Shown here one piece after another: positions 27,348-36,332 of a DNA stretch of 64,000 nucleotides. The notes under the pieces were generated by a model, which saw only the letters and a program-made list of their open reading frames with translations, ran no database searches and was not told the DNA's origin. Source of the DNA: Rhodanobacter sp. 67-28. GTDB taxonomy: Bacteria; Pseudomonadota; Gammaproteobacteria; Xanthomonadales; Rhodanobacteraceae. The position numbers and the translations under genes were made by a program. Within the stretch, counting starts at the first letter, position 1. Every line of letters starts with the position of its first letter. The DNA lies in NCBI GenBank assembly GCA_001898415.1, contig MKTU01000074.1, forward strand, positions 29,947 to 93,946. Reading direction: 5' to 3'.

Positions 27348-27619
27348 AGGGGACGTGGCCAATTAAATGGGGCAGGATAAAGGGGACGTCAATAAAGGGA
27401 ACGAATAATGGGGACGTCGAATAATGGGGACGGAATAATGGGGACGTGGCCAATTGAATAATGGAATAATGGGGACGTGGCCAATTAAATCAGTTCTTGG
27501 TTGCTTCGCAGTGGCCGCCCCGCGAGCGGCATACGGTGGTGGGATAAAGAGGACGCGGCCAATTGAATCCGGCGAACCTCAGAACCTGACCCGTTCCGGC
27601 CTCCCAAACGGAGCATCCC
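27348..27619. repeat. Cluster of GGGGACGT / GTGGCCAATT repeats ending the cassette array
   Basis: Within about 150 bp GGGGACGT occurs five times (27350, 27383, 27411, 27441, 27472), plus variants at 27427 and 27550. Three copies extend to GTGGCCAATTRAA, and AATAATGG units separate several. The copies are direct and irregularly spaced. The same motif recurs at 60433 and, inverted, at 60499. No gene is present up to the reductase start at 27620. Confidence 0.75.
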
Positions 27620-28177
27620 ATGGGCCTCTTGACCTTCAGCATCAACCTCACCCTGGACGGCTGCGTCGACCATCAGGAAGGCATCGCCGACGACGAGACG
27701 CACGCGTTCTTCACTCGCCTCATGGACGAGAGCGGGGCGATGCTGTGGGGCCGCGTCACCTACGAGATGATGGAGAGTTACTGGCCGGCGGTCGCACGCG
27801 GCGAGGTGGAAGCGCTGCCGGCGATGCGCGAATGGGCGGTCAAGCTGGAGGCCAAGCCGAAGTACGTGGTGTCTTCGACGCGGAAGGATTTCCCCTGGGC
27901 CCACAGCCACCATGTCGCCGGCGACCTGCGCACAGGCGTGCAGAAGCTAAAGGACGCGACACCGGCCGGCGTGCTGCTCGGCAGCGGCAAGCTTGCGGCG
28001 GAACTGGACCGGCTGGAGCTGATCGACGAGTACAGGTTCCTCATCCATCCCCGGATCGCCGGTCATGGACCGACTTTGTACCAGGACGGGCTGCCCGGCA
28101 CGCGCCGACTGGAGCTGGTCTCGGCCACGTCGCTGCGCAACGGCGCAGTCGCCGTGCACTACCGGCGCGCACGCTGA
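27620..28177 (+). CDS. Dihydrofolate reductase family protein (RibD C-terminal-like)
   Basis: This 185-residue protein has the RibD_C/DHFR-like fold. It begins LLTFSINLTLDGCVDHQEG, followed by AMLWGRVTYEMMESYWP, KYVVSSTRKDFPW, GVLLGSGKLAAELDRLELIDEY and FLIHPRIAGHGPTLY. These match the YwjB/YyaP type of single-domain reductases, which probably use NADPH but whose substrates are unknown. It is the first ordinary chromosomal gene to the right of the cassette array. Confidence 0.85.
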   Translation: MGLLTFSINLTLDGCVDHQEGIADDETHAFFTRLMDESGAMLWGRVTYEMMESYWPAVARGEVEALPAMREWAVKLEAKPKYVVSSTRKDFPWAHSHHVAGDLRTGVQKLKDATPAGVLLGSGKLAAELDRLELIDEYRFLIHPRIAGHGPTLYQDGLPGTRRLELVSATSLRNGAVAVHYRRAR

Positions 28178-28206
28178 CCGGTAGTGCTCCGATGGCGAAC
28201 TGATAG

Positions 28207-28695
<489 letters not shown>

Positions 28696-28719
28696 AGGGC
28701 GCCCGACCCTGCCCCGCGC

Positions 28720-29136
28720 TTACCCGGGCCGGTTGCAGTTGACCATCCACATCGCGCCGTAACGATCGGTGAGCATGCCGAAGCGCAGCGCCCAGTCGGT
28801 CTCGGCCATCGGCATGGTCACCTGCGCACCGTCGGACAGGGCGGCGAACAGGCGCTCGGCTTCCTGCGGCTGGTCGACGCTGAGCGACACGGCGTTGCCG
28901 TGGATGCCCGGATACGGGCCGCTCTCGGGATTGCACCAGTCCGAGCCCATCAGCACGGCGTCGCCCACCTGCAGGCGCACGTGGGCAATGAGGTGGCGGG
29001 TGGCGGGCGGCGCCGCATCGCCGGACATGTCGCCCATGGTCACCTTCATCGCGATCTGGCCGCCCAGGCAGCGGGCGTAGAAGTCGAATGCTTCGGCGGC
29101 GTTGTCCTTGAAAAACAGGTAGCTCACGAGTTGCAT
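28720..29136 (-). CDS. PhnB-like VOC family protein
   Basis: This 138-residue protein opens MQLVSYLFFKDNAAEAFDFYARCLGG, a signature of the PhnB/YjdN branch of the VOC superfamily. It continues with HVRLQVGDAVLMGSDW and closes with RFGMLTDRYGAMWMVNCNRPG. The classical metal ligands are not conserved in this branch and its function is unknown; it is not a phosphonate lyase despite the name. It is followed by the GST gene upstream on the same strand (71-bp gap), so they may be co-transcribed. Confidence 0.88.
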   Translation of the reverse strand: MQLVSYLFFKDNAAEAFDFYARCLGGQIAMKVTMGDMSGDAAPPATRHLIAHVRLQVGDAVLMGSDWCNPESGPYPGIHGNAVSLSVDQPQEAERLFAALSDGAQVTMPMAETDWALRFGMLTDRYGAMWMVNCNRPG

Positions 29137-29206
29137 CGGTGGTCTCCGGCGGGGTGCTCTGCAGGGATGACGAACGGCGCGGGCGCAAATCGACAGTCAG
29201 CGCGAA

Positions 29207-29830
29207 TCAGGCGGCCACGGCGATTTCGGGGAAGGGTTCGCGCCAGGCTTCGAGCTCGTTCATGCGCTCGTGCCAGCGCTGGACGGCAGGGAACTCGGCC
29301 AGCGGGATGTGCGCGCGGGTCGCGTGCGGAAGCGCCACGGCGAGCGCGAAGTCGGCCAGCGTGAGCGAGTCGCCGACGACGTAGTTGCGATGTTGCAGAT
29401 GGCCGTCCAGCACCGCCGCAGCGCGGCGCCATTCGTGAGAAGCCCGCTCCATTTCGGCGGCGTCTGCCTCGCCCAGGTTGAAACGCGGCCTGATGATGTG
29501 CTCGAAGTAAAGCGCGCCGCCGGGCCGGGTGAAGTGCTGATGGTTCCAGCTGAACCAGCGGACCACCTCGATCTGGCGTGCGTCCTGCGGCCACAACTCC
29601 GAGTCGCAGCGCGCGGCGAGGTGGCACATGATCGCGTCCGACTCCCACAGCGCCAGCGCGCCGTCGACCAGGGTGGGCACCTTGCCGTTGGGATTGAGCG
29701 CCAGGTACTCGGGGCGGCGTTGCTCGCCGCGGCCGAGGTCGAGATAGACGTATTCAACCGGGGATTCCAGGTATTTCGCGACCGCGCACGCGGAGCGCGG
29801 TTTCAACACGTCGGACCAGTAGAGCTTCAT
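29207..29830 (-). CDS. Glutathione S-transferase
   Basis: This 207-residue protein has an N-terminal thioredoxin-fold domain (LYWSDVLKPRSACAVAKYLE, ALNPNGKVPTLVDGALALWESDAIMCHLA) containing the glutathione-binding cis-proline VPTL and the ESDAI motif. An all-helical C-terminal domain follows, with LTLADFALAVAL. The SACAV segment places a serine and a cysteine where catalytic residues sit in theta/beta-type GSTs. Probably a cytoplasmic detoxification or redox enzyme. Confidence 0.9.
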   Translation of the reverse strand: MKLYWSDVLKPRSACAVAKYLESPVEYVYLDLGRGEQRRPEYLALNPNGKVPTLVDGALALWESDAIMCHLAARCDSELWPQDARQIEVVRWFSWNHQHFTRPGGALYFEHIIRPRFNLGEADAAEMERASHEWRRAAAVLDGHLQHRNYVVGDSLTLADFALAVALPHATRAHIPLAEFPAVQRWHERMNELEAWREPFPEIAVAA

Positions 29831-29905
29831 GATTGGAGTTTCCTCGCGAAGGTGGGGACTTCCCTGCCACGACGAACGACGCTCCCGTGAATCGACAGGC
29901 GCGGA

Positions 29906-30841
29906 TCAACCGCGCGGATGATGCTGCGCGTGCAGCCGTTTCAGCCCCTCCTTCGCCACCAGCGTGTAGATCTGGGTGGTGCTGAGCGAGCTGTGGCCGA
30001 GCAGCATCTGCAGCGCGCGCAGGTCGGCGCCGTGGTTGAGCAGGTGGGTGGCGAAGGAATGGCGCAGCACGTGCGGAGAAATGCGTTTGGGGTGGATGCC
30101 GACCTGCTGCGCGTAGCGCTTGACCAGGGTCCAGAACATCTGCCGGCTCATGCCCTCGCCGCGGTTGCTCAGGAACAGCGCCGCGGGCTGCCGGCCGCGG
30201 GCCAGCGCCGGCCGGGCGTCGGCGAGGTAATCGCCGATCCGCGCCAGCGCTTCCTCGCCCACCGGCACCAGCCGGTCCTTGCCGCCCTTGCCGGTGATCC
30301 GCAGCACGCCCTGGCGGGTGTTCAGTGCCGCCAGCGGCAGTTCCACCAGCTCGGACACGCGCAGGCCGGAGGCGTACATCAGCTCCAGCATGGCGCGGTC
30401 GCGCAGGCCCAGCATGGTGCCGGTGTCGGGCGCGCCGAGCAGGCCCTCGATCTCGCGCTCGGCCAGCGCCTTGGGCAGGCTGCGCGGCATTTTCGGCCGC
30501 TCGATCAGCAAGGTGGGATCGACGAAATCCGGCTCGTCACGGGCCACGCAGGCGTAGTAGCGGCGAAACGCCGACTGCCGTCGCGCGATCGAGCGGACGG
30601 CCACCGCCTGGGTGCCGTGGTAGGCGGAGATGTCCTCGCGCGTGGCCGTGCGCAGGCTGCGTCCGCGCGACGCCAGCCAGCGCGCCAGCGCTTCCAGATC
30701 GCGCCGGTACGCTTCGAGCGTGCGCTCGGCCAGGCCGTCCTCCGACCACACCCGCTCGATGAACAGCGCGATGCCGCGGCGATCGGCTTCGGCGATACTG
30801 GCGGGGTTTTCTTCCTTGTCCATGCGCACGATGCTGACCAT
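29906..30841 (-). CDS. xerD: Site-specific tyrosine recombinase XerD
   Basis: With XerC, XerD resolves chromosome dimers at dif under FtsK control. The 311-residue product has the SAM-like N-terminal core-binding domain. The catalytic set is arginine in ASGLRVSELVEL, lysine in ITGKGGKDRLVPVG, HVLRHSFATHLLNHGADL, histidine in LLGHSSLSTTQIYT and the nucleophilic tyrosine in the same segment. I prefer ATG at 30841 because GGAG lies 8 nt upstream; 30823 is an alternative. Sequence and length are those of the chromosomal enzyme, not of a phage integrase or IntI. Confidence 0.93.
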   Translation of the reverse strand: MVSIVRMDKEENPASIAEADRRGIALFIERVWSEDGLAERTLEAYRRDLEALARWLASRGRSLRTATREDISAYHGTQAVAVRSIARRQSAFRRYYACVARDEPDFVDPTLLIERPKMPRSLPKALAEREIEGLLGAPDTGTMLGLRDRAMLELMYASGLRVSELVELPLAALNTRQGVLRITGKGGKDRLVPVGEEALARIGDYLADARPALARGRQPAALFLSNRGEGMSRQMFWTLVKRYAQQVGIHPKRISPHVLRHSFATHLLNHGADLRALQMLLGHSSLSTTQIYTLVAKEGLKRLHAQHHPRG

Positions 30842-30867
30842 CGCGCGCGCTCCACGCAAGCGATCCG

Positions 30868-31380
30868 ATGCCGATGCCCGCCCGTTCCGACACGCCCTCC
30901 GCCATGCCCTGTCCGCTGTGGCGGCGCCTGCTCGCACTGGTCTACGACCTGCTGATCGTGGTGGCGATCGTGATGGTGGTGGGCCTGCTCAGCCAGCTGG
31001 CCACCGGCGGGCAACTGGTGCAGGGCGCCGATCACGCGCAGGTGCCGGCGTGGTACCGGCCGCTGCAGGGGCTGGTGGTGTCGGCGTACTTCATCGGCTC
31101 GTGGCTGCGCGGCGGCCAGACCGTGGGCATGCGGCCGTGGCACATCCGCGTGACCGCTCGCGACGGCGCCGCGCCGACCTTGCAGCAGGCGGTGCTGCGT
31201 CTGCTGGTCGCTGCCGCGCCGATGCTGCTGCTGATGCTGGCGCCCGTGCTGGGCCTGCGCGCCACCTTGTGGCTGCTGCTGGCGGCCTGGGGTGCGTGGT
31301 TTGCGGTGGCCTTGTTCGACCCGCGCCGCCGCGCGCTGCACGATATCGTCGCGGGCACCGAGTTGCGGCAAACGGGCTGA
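30868..31380 (+). CDS. RDD family membrane protein
   Basis: This 170-residue inner-membrane protein contains the RDD domain: RRLLALVYDLLIVVAIVMVV (Arg and Asp in helix 1), SAYFIGSWLRGGQTVGMRPWHIRV and RRRALHDIVAGTEL. There are about four hydrophobic segments. Some RDD proteins act in Na+/H+ exchange, but most are uncharacterised. Divergent from xerD with 26 bp between start codons. Confidence 0.88.
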   Translation: MPMPARSDTPSAMPCPLWRRLLALVYDLLIVVAIVMVVGLLSQLATGGQLVQGADHAQVPAWYRPLQGLVVSAYFIGSWLRGGQTVGMRPWHIRVTARDGAAPTLQQAVLRLLVAAAPMLLLMLAPVLGLRATLWLLLAAWGAWFAVALFDPRRRALHDIVAGTELRQTG

Positions 31381-31421
31381 GCTTCACGTATTGCACAGCG
31401 CCGACGCGGTTCAATCCGCCG

Positions 31422-32171
31422 ATGCCCTCCCCGCCCGCCGCCGAGCTTCGCAGCAACGACGAGTCGATCCGCCGCAACCGTGGCTTCTACGAGCCGTTGT
31501 GGACGCGGGCGAACCTGGTCGAACCCTCGCGCTTCAATACCTGGCCCTTGCTGCAGGCGTTGGCGGACGAAGCACCGCGCCGGCTCGAAGTGGCGCCCGG
31601 ACTGCGCCCGCGGCTGCCGCTGCGCGGCACCTGCTTCGTCGACTTGAGCCATGCCGCAGTACGGCGGCTGCAGGCCAGCGGGGCCACCGCGGTGCATGGC
31701 CTGATCGGCGCGCTGCCCTGGCGCGACGCCAGTTTCGACCTGGTCTGCGCGCTGGACATCCTCGAACACGTCGCCGACGACCACGGCGCGCTGGCGGAAC
31801 TGGCCCGCGTGGCGGCTCCCGGCGCGCGCGTGCTGATGTCGGTGCCGCTGCACCCGCAGGCATGGACCGCGTTCGACGACTGCGTGGGCCACTGTCGCCG
31901 CTACGAGCCGGCGCAGATCCTCGCCCTGCTGGCCGAACACGGCTTCGTGCTGGAACACAGCGCGGTTTACGGCATGCAGCCGAATTCGCCGCGGTTGCTG
32001 GCCATGGCCGAGTGGTTCCTCGACCACCAGCGCGAACGCGCGATGTGGTGGTACAACCGCGTGTTCATGCCGCTGGGCCTGCATTTCCAGCAGCCGCTGC
32101 GCTGGCGCGAGGGACTGGGCAATACCGACGGCGTGGACGAAATCCTGCTGCGCTGCCGCCGCGCAGGTTGA
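31422..32171 (+). CDS. Class I SAM-dependent methyltransferase
   Basis: This 249-residue protein is of the Methyltransf_11 type. RLEVAPGLRPRLPLRG covers the SAM-binding strand. GLIGALPWRDASFDLVCALDILEHVADD carries motif II/III (the D-x-x-EH-x-x-D pattern) and LARVAAPGARVLMSVPLHP follows. The usual GxGxG motif I is degenerate (EVAPGLRPR), as in some glycan or lipid-linked methyltransferases. The substrate is unknown. It starts 41 bp after the RDD gene and may share its transcript. Confidence 0.85.
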   Translation: MPSPPAAELRSNDESIRRNRGFYEPLWTRANLVEPSRFNTWPLLQALADEAPRRLEVAPGLRPRLPLRGTCFVDLSHAAVRRLQASGATAVHGLIGALPWRDASFDLVCALDILEHVADDHGALAELARVAAPGARVLMSVPLHPQAWTAFDDCVGHCRRYEPAQILALLAEHGFVLEHSAVYGMQPNSPRLLAMAEWFLDHQRERAMWWYNRVFMPLGLHFQQPLRWREGLGNTDGVDEILLRCRRAG

Positions 32172-32255
32172 GACCCAGCTCTCTGCCGCATTGCAACACC
32201 AGCCGGTCATTCCCGCTAAGATGCAACGGTTTACGACCAACGGCCACCCCATCCG

Positions 32256-33539
32256 ATGCTCTATCAAATCCATGAATGGCAGCGCTCGCTGCTCGGTCCG
32301 CTGAGCTACTTCGCCGAGGCCAACGCCCGCATGCTCAGTGCCCGCGGCAACCCGTTCGCCGCCTGGCCCGGCGTGCAGCGGCTGTCCGCCGCCAACGAGC
32401 TGGTCTACCGGCTGGGCAAGGATTACGAGAAGCCCGCGTTCGGCATCCATGCCGCCGAGGCGCACGGGCAGGAAATCGCGGTGATCGAACGGGTGGCGCT
32501 GGCCAAATCTTTCTGCCAGCTCAAGCGCTTCAAGCGCTTCAGCGACGATCCGGCCACCATCGAGAAGATGAAGAAGGATCCGGTGGTGCTGATGGTGGCG
32601 CCGCTGTCCGGCCACCACGCCAGCCTGCTGCGCGATACCGTGCGCACCCTGCTGCGCGACCACAAGGTGTACATCACCGACTGGGTCGACGCGCGCATGG
32701 TGCCGGCCGCCGAGGGCACCTTCAGCCTGGACGACTACGTCGCCTACGTGGAGGATTTCATCCGCCACATCGGCGCCGAATCGCTGCATGTCATTTCCGT
32801 GTGCCAGCCCACCGTGCCGGTGCTGGCGGCGGTATCGCTGATGGCCGCGCGCGGCGAGGCCACCCCACGCAGCCTGACCATGATGGGCGGTCCGATCGAC
32901 CCCCGGCGCAGCCCCACCAGCGTCGACAACCTGGCCACCCGGCAGCCGCTGGCGTGGTTCAGGGGCAACGTGATCCACACCGTACCGCCGAACTATCCGG
33001 GGCGCGGGCGGGAGGTCTACCCGGGCTTCCTGCAGCACGCCGGCTTCATCGCGATGAATCCCGGCCGGCACATGAGTTCGCACTGGGACTTCTACCAGGA
33101 CCTGCTGCGCGGCGACCAGGAAGATGCCGAGGCGCACCGCAAGTTCTACGACGAGTACAACGCGGTGCTGGACATGCCGGCGCGGTTCTACCTGGACACG
33201 ATAGAGAAGGTGTTCCAGCAGGCGCTGCTGCCGCGCGGGCTGTGGGACGTGGCCGGCGAGCGCGTGGAGCCCGCCGCGATCCGGCACAGCGCGCTGCTGA
33301 CCATCGAGGGCGAGCTGGACGACATCTCCGGCCTGGGCCAGACCGAGGCCGCGCACGACCTGTGCAGCAGCATCCCGGCGAAGCGCCGCGCACACAAGGT
33401 GATCGAAGGCGCCGGCCACTACGGCATCTTCAGCGGACGGCGCTGGCGCGAGACCGTGTACCCGCAGGTACGCGACTTCATCCGCCAGTTCGACCAGCCG
33501 TTCCGGCCGGCCGGGCGCCGTCGCGGCGACGCGAAATAA
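32256..33539 (+). CDS. phaZ: Intracellular polyhydroxyalkanoate depolymerase
   Basis: This 427-residue α/β-hydrolase mobilises stored poly-3-hydroxybutyrate granules. It begins MLYQIHEWQRSLLGPLSYFAEAN, as PhaZ proteins do. It has the DWVDARMVP segment, the cysteine nucleophile in a lipase-box-like SVCQPTVPVLAAV, TMMGGPIDPRRSPT, and the C-terminal catalytic aspartate (EGELDDISG) and histidine (GAGHYGIFSGRRWRE). No PHA synthase or phasin gene is adjacent, so it acts with unlinked genes. Confidence 0.93.
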   Translation: MLYQIHEWQRSLLGPLSYFAEANARMLSARGNPFAAWPGVQRLSAANELVYRLGKDYEKPAFGIHAAEAHGQEIAVIERVALAKSFCQLKRFKRFSDDPATIEKMKKDPVVLMVAPLSGHHASLLRDTVRTLLRDHKVYITDWVDARMVPAAEGTFSLDDYVAYVEDFIRHIGAESLHVISVCQPTVPVLAAVSLMAARGEATPRSLTMMGGPIDPRRSPTSVDNLATRQPLAWFRGNVIHTVPPNYPGRGREVYPGFLQHAGFIAMNPGRHMSSHWDFYQDLLRGDQEDAEAHRKFYDEYNAVLDMPARFYLDTIEKVFQQALLPRGLWDVAGERVEPAAIRHSALLTIEGELDDISGLGQTEAAHDLCSSIPAKRRAHKVIEGAGHYGIFSGRRWRETVYPQVRDFIRQFDQPFRPAGRRRGDAK

Positions 33540-33548
33540 TCGGGCCAC

Positions 33549-33890
33549 TCAGGCCCCGGGCCAGCCCCACAGCGCGTGGTCGAGGTCGCCATCCAGGCCG
33601 AAGCGCGACAGCGGCACGCGGCCATTGACCACCTCCACGCCCTCGGCGCGCAGCCGGCGGCACTGCTCGCGGAAGCCACGGCTGCCCGGCGGCATCGCGA
33701 CGTGGCCGCTGGCCCGCAGCACGCGGAACCACGGCAACTCCATGCCCTCGGGCACCTCGCCCAGCAGCCGCCCGACCAGCCGTGCCCGCCCCGGCAGCCC
33801 CGCACGCGCGGCGATCGCGCCATAACTGGCCACGCGGCCTGGCGGAATCGCGGCGATGGCGGCATAGATGCGGGCGTTGCGGTCTTGCAT
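33549..33890 (-). CDS. Alkyltransferase-like protein (MGMT family, no catalytic cysteine)
   Basis: This 113-residue protein has the DNA-binding domain of O6-alkylguanine-DNA alkyltransferases: IYAAIAAIPPGRVASYGAIAARAGLPGRARLVGRLL, then LPWFRVLRASG. The active-site PCHR is absent, so it should be an ATL-type protein that marks alkylated bases for nucleotide excision repair rather than a methyltransferase. Family ATLs usually have PWHRV, so the phenylalanine here is a small oddity. The ATG at 33890 is the first plausible start; longer frames are antisense noise. Confidence 0.85.
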   Translation of the reverse strand: MQDRNARIYAAIAAIPPGRVASYGAIAARAGLPGRARLVGRLLGEVPEGMELPWFRVLRASGHVAMPPGSRGFREQCRRLRAEGVEVVNGRVPLSRFGLDGDLDHALWGWPGA

Positions 33891-33971
33891 GGGCACTCCG
33901 GTACAACCCGCCGACTCGGCAGGCGAGGCCCGACAGAGTAACCTCGGGCTCTGTCCCACGGGAATGGCACC

Positions 33972-34376
33972 ATGCGCCACTTCGAAGCCGTGCGCTCCCA
34001 CCTGGCCGGCGCGCACCAGTTGCACCACAACGATCCCTACCTGATCAGCTTCGACCTGGCGCTCGGCCAGGGTCGCCACCAGGGCATCTACCTGGCCGAG
34101 CTGGAGGGCGAATCCGGCCGTCGCTACCTGCGCGTGTCCACCCCGATCGGTCCGCTTGCCGGCACCGATCCGCAGCGCTGCCTGCGCTTCAACTGGGAAC
34201 AGCGCACCGGTTTCCTGGCGGTGGCCGACCTGGACGGTTCGCCCTACCTGCACCTGTGCGAGAACCGCCTGTACGAATTCCTCGACGCCGCGGAACTGGA
34301 CCGGGTGATCCGCGTGCTGGGCAAGCTGGGCGACCGCCTGGAGCAGGTCATCGCCAGCGACGAGGATGCCTTGTAG
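33972..34376 (+). CDS. Conserved hypothetical protein (YbjN/chaperone-like size)
   Basis: This 134-residue soluble protein starts MRHFEAVRSHLAGAHQLHHNDPY. It contains alternating strands (YLISFDLALGQGRHQGIYLAELEGE, RYLRVSTPIGPLA, GFLAVADLDGSPYLHLCENRLYEFL) and a C-terminal helix VIRVLGKLGDRLEQVI. The pattern resembles the YbjN/type III chaperone fold, a structural guess only. Single gene between divergent and convergent neighbours. Confidence 0.7.
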   Translation: MRHFEAVRSHLAGAHQLHHNDPYLISFDLALGQGRHQGIYLAELEGESGRRYLRVSTPIGPLAGTDPQRCLRFNWEQRTGFLAVADLDGSPYLHLCENRLYEFLDAAELDRVIRVLGKLGDRLEQVIASDEDAL

Positions 34377-34383
34377 CGGTGCC

Positions 34384-35496
34384 TCAGAACGCCGCGCGAT
34401 ACGCCAGCACGAAGCCGTAGGCCAGCAGCGCGGTGATCGGCAGGGTCAGAATCCACGCCCATACCATCCGCTCTACCACCGACCAGCGAATCGCGCTGAA
34501 ACGCTTGGCAGCGCCCACGCCCATGATCGAGGACGACACGATATGGGTGGTCGACACCGGGATGCCGAACACCGAGGCGCTGAGGATCACCAGCGCACCG
34601 CTGGTTTCGGCGGCGAAACCGTTGATCGGATGCAGCTTGACCATCTTGTGGCCCAGCGTCTTGATGATGCGCCAGCCGCCGCCGGCGGTGCCCGCGGCCA
34701 TGGTCAGCGCCGAGACCACCTTCACCCACACCGGGATCACGAAGCCGCCGGCCGGGTTCTCCTCGATGCGCAGGAAGCCGAGTATCCACGGCAGGTGGTC
34801 GAACTCGTGCGCCGCGGTGGCGCCGGCCAGCGCCAGCGCGATGATGCCCATGCTCTTCTGCGCATCGTTCATGCCGTGCGCCACGCCCATCGCGCCGGCC
34901 GAGAGGATCTGCGCCTTGCCGAACAGCGCGTTGACGAACGGCGTGCGGCCGAACCGACGCGACCAGCCCTGACGGCTGGCGAACCACGACAGCAGCGCGT
35001 ACAGCAAACCCATCACGATGAAACCGATGATGAAGCCGCCCACCGGCGACACCACCATCGGGATGATGACCTTGGGAATGACGCCGCTGCCTTCGAACCA
35101 GCCGCCATGGATCCAGATCACCGAGTCGAAGTTGTTGCCCGACGCGGCCAGCGCGGCGCCGACCAGGGAGCCGATCAGCGCGTGGCTGGAGCTCGACGGC
35201 AGGCCCAGCCACCAGGTGATCAGGTTCCACACGATCGCCGCCAGAAGCGCGCAGATCAGCAGCTGCGAGCTCACCTCCAGCACGCCGGCATTGATCAGGC
35301 CCGAGGCGATCGTGGCGGCCACGGCGGTGCCGAGGAAGGCGCCGACCAGGTTGGTGCCGGCGGCCATCAACACGGCCTGGCCCGGACTGAGCACCTTGGT
35401 GGCCACCACCGTGGCGATGGAATTGGCGGTGTCGTGGAAGCCGTTGATGTAGGTGAACGCCAGCGCGATCACCACCACCGCGATGACGACGCTCAT
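34384..35496 (-). CDS. PiT family inorganic phosphate transporter
   Basis: This 370-residue inner-membrane transporter carries both PiT signatures. The N-terminal one is FTYINGFHDTANSIATVVAT...GTNLVGAFLG. The C-terminal repeat has MGVAHGMNDAQKSMGIIALAL and, later, GIPVSTTHIVSSSIMGVGAAKR. The SSSHALIGSLVGAALAASG segment is also typical. It imports metal-phosphate with protons. It lies 72 bp downstream of the DUF47 gene on the same strand, a conserved two-gene unit. Confidence 0.95.
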   Translation of the reverse strand: MSVVIAVVVIALAFTYINGFHDTANSIATVVATKVLSPGQAVLMAAGTNLVGAFLGTAVAATIASGLINAGVLEVSSQLLICALLAAIVWNLITWWLGLPSSSSHALIGSLVGAALAASGNNFDSVIWIHGGWFEGSGVIPKVIIPMVVSPVGGFIIGFIVMGLLYALLSWFASRQGWSRRFGRTPFVNALFGKAQILSAGAMGVAHGMNDAQKSMGIIALALAGATAAHEFDHLPWILGFLRIEENPAGGFVIPVWVKVVSALTMAAGTAGGGWRIIKTLGHKMVKLHPINGFAAETSGALVILSASVFGIPVSTTHIVSSSIMGVGAAKRFSAIRWSVVERMVWAWILTLPITALLAYGFVLAYRAAF

Positions 35497-35568
35497 GCGC
35501 GAACTCCCGCGGCAAGGCGGCGGCCGGCGGCCGAACGAGGCGAAAGGCGCAGGGTCACGAGCGGGCCC

Positions 35569-36207
35569 TCAGGAGTTCTTCAGCACGATCGAGTAGACGA
35601 TATTGCCCACGTCGCGACACTTGTCGATGGCCTTCTCGATCAGCTCGAACAGATCCTTGGCCAGCATCGCGCGCATCGCGTCGCTGCCTTCGACATACAG
35701 GGTGCGGTACGGCGCCAGCAGCATGCGATCGCCCTCCGACTCCAGCGCCTGCAGGCGATCCTGCAGCTTCTTCACGCGATCGATGCGCAGGCCGTTGCGC
35801 AGCTCGCCGACCATCTCGGCCACCACCTCGCTGGAATGCAGCAGCACCTGCGCGCGCTGCGCGAAATCCACGCCGCCCAGGCGGGCGGAGACGATCTCGT
35901 AGCGCTCGGCGAATTTCTCGATGGTCTTGGGGATCTTGTAGAGCGAGGAGTTCAGCGCCTCGATGTCCTCGCGATCCAGCGCGGTGACGAAGGTGTTGAC
36001 CAGCCCCTCGCTGATCTGCGCGGCCAGCTCCTTCTCCCGCGCGCGGGTCGCCGCGAAGCGCGCCATCACCGAGCCCTGGTCCGGCTTGGTCAGCAGGTCG
36101 TGCAGGGCCTGGGCGCTTTCGCTGGCGGCGCTGGCGCTCTGTTCAAGCAGGCCGTAGAACTTGTCGCCTTTGCCGAAAATCGTCTGCAATGAAAACATGC
36201 TGGCCAT
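35569..36207 (-). CDS. DUF47 family protein (PhoU-like Pit accessory protein)
   Basis: This 212-residue all-helical protein begins MASMFSLQTIFGKGDKFYGLLEQSA. DREDIEALNSSLYKIPKTIEKFAERYEI and ALESEGDRMLLAPYRTLY follow, the hallmark segments of the PhoU-related DUF47 family. DUF47 partners gate or assemble the adjacent Pit transporter. The second ATG (36198) is an alternative start. It is the first gene of the DUF47-pit unit. Confidence 0.92.
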   Translation of the reverse strand: MASMFSLQTIFGKGDKFYGLLEQSASAASESAQALHDLLTKPDQGSVMARFAATRAREKELAAQISEGLVNTFVTALDREDIEALNSSLYKIPKTIEKFAERYEIVSARLGGVDFAQRAQVLLHSSEVVAEMVGELRNGLRIDRVKKLQDRLQALESEGDRMLLAPYRTLYVEGSDAMRAMLAKDLFELIEKAIDKCRDVGNIVYSIVLKNS

Positions 36208-36332
36208 GCCTGAAGGAGCGGGATGACGGAAATGTTACAGGATGCCCGTGCTGCCATGCATCAATATCCGCGTGAAGCGGAGCCCCGCTGCCTTTACACT
36301 GTGCCCATGCACCCTCCGACACCTTCGCCGCG

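Noticed and set aside
27350..27480. GGGGACGT direct repeats taken as a CRISPR or plasmid iteron array
   Set aside because: Spacing is irregular (about 28-33 bp with fusions), there is no rep or cas gene, and the same word recurs elsewhere as an inverted pair.
29906..30841. Tyrosine recombinase considered as the integron integrase or a phage integrase
   Set aside because: Sequence and length are those of chromosomal XerD; it lacks the IntI-specific insertion and is 2.5 kb beyond the far end of the array.
31032..33548. 838-codon minus-strand frame over the methyltransferase and phaZ
   Set aside because: Low-complexity antisense translation; both sense genes are clear.
33549..34253. Longer 234-codon reading of the MGMT-like gene
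   Set aside because: The N-terminal extension is antisense to the gene at 33972-34376 and has no family similarity; the conserved domain starts at the ATG at 33890.
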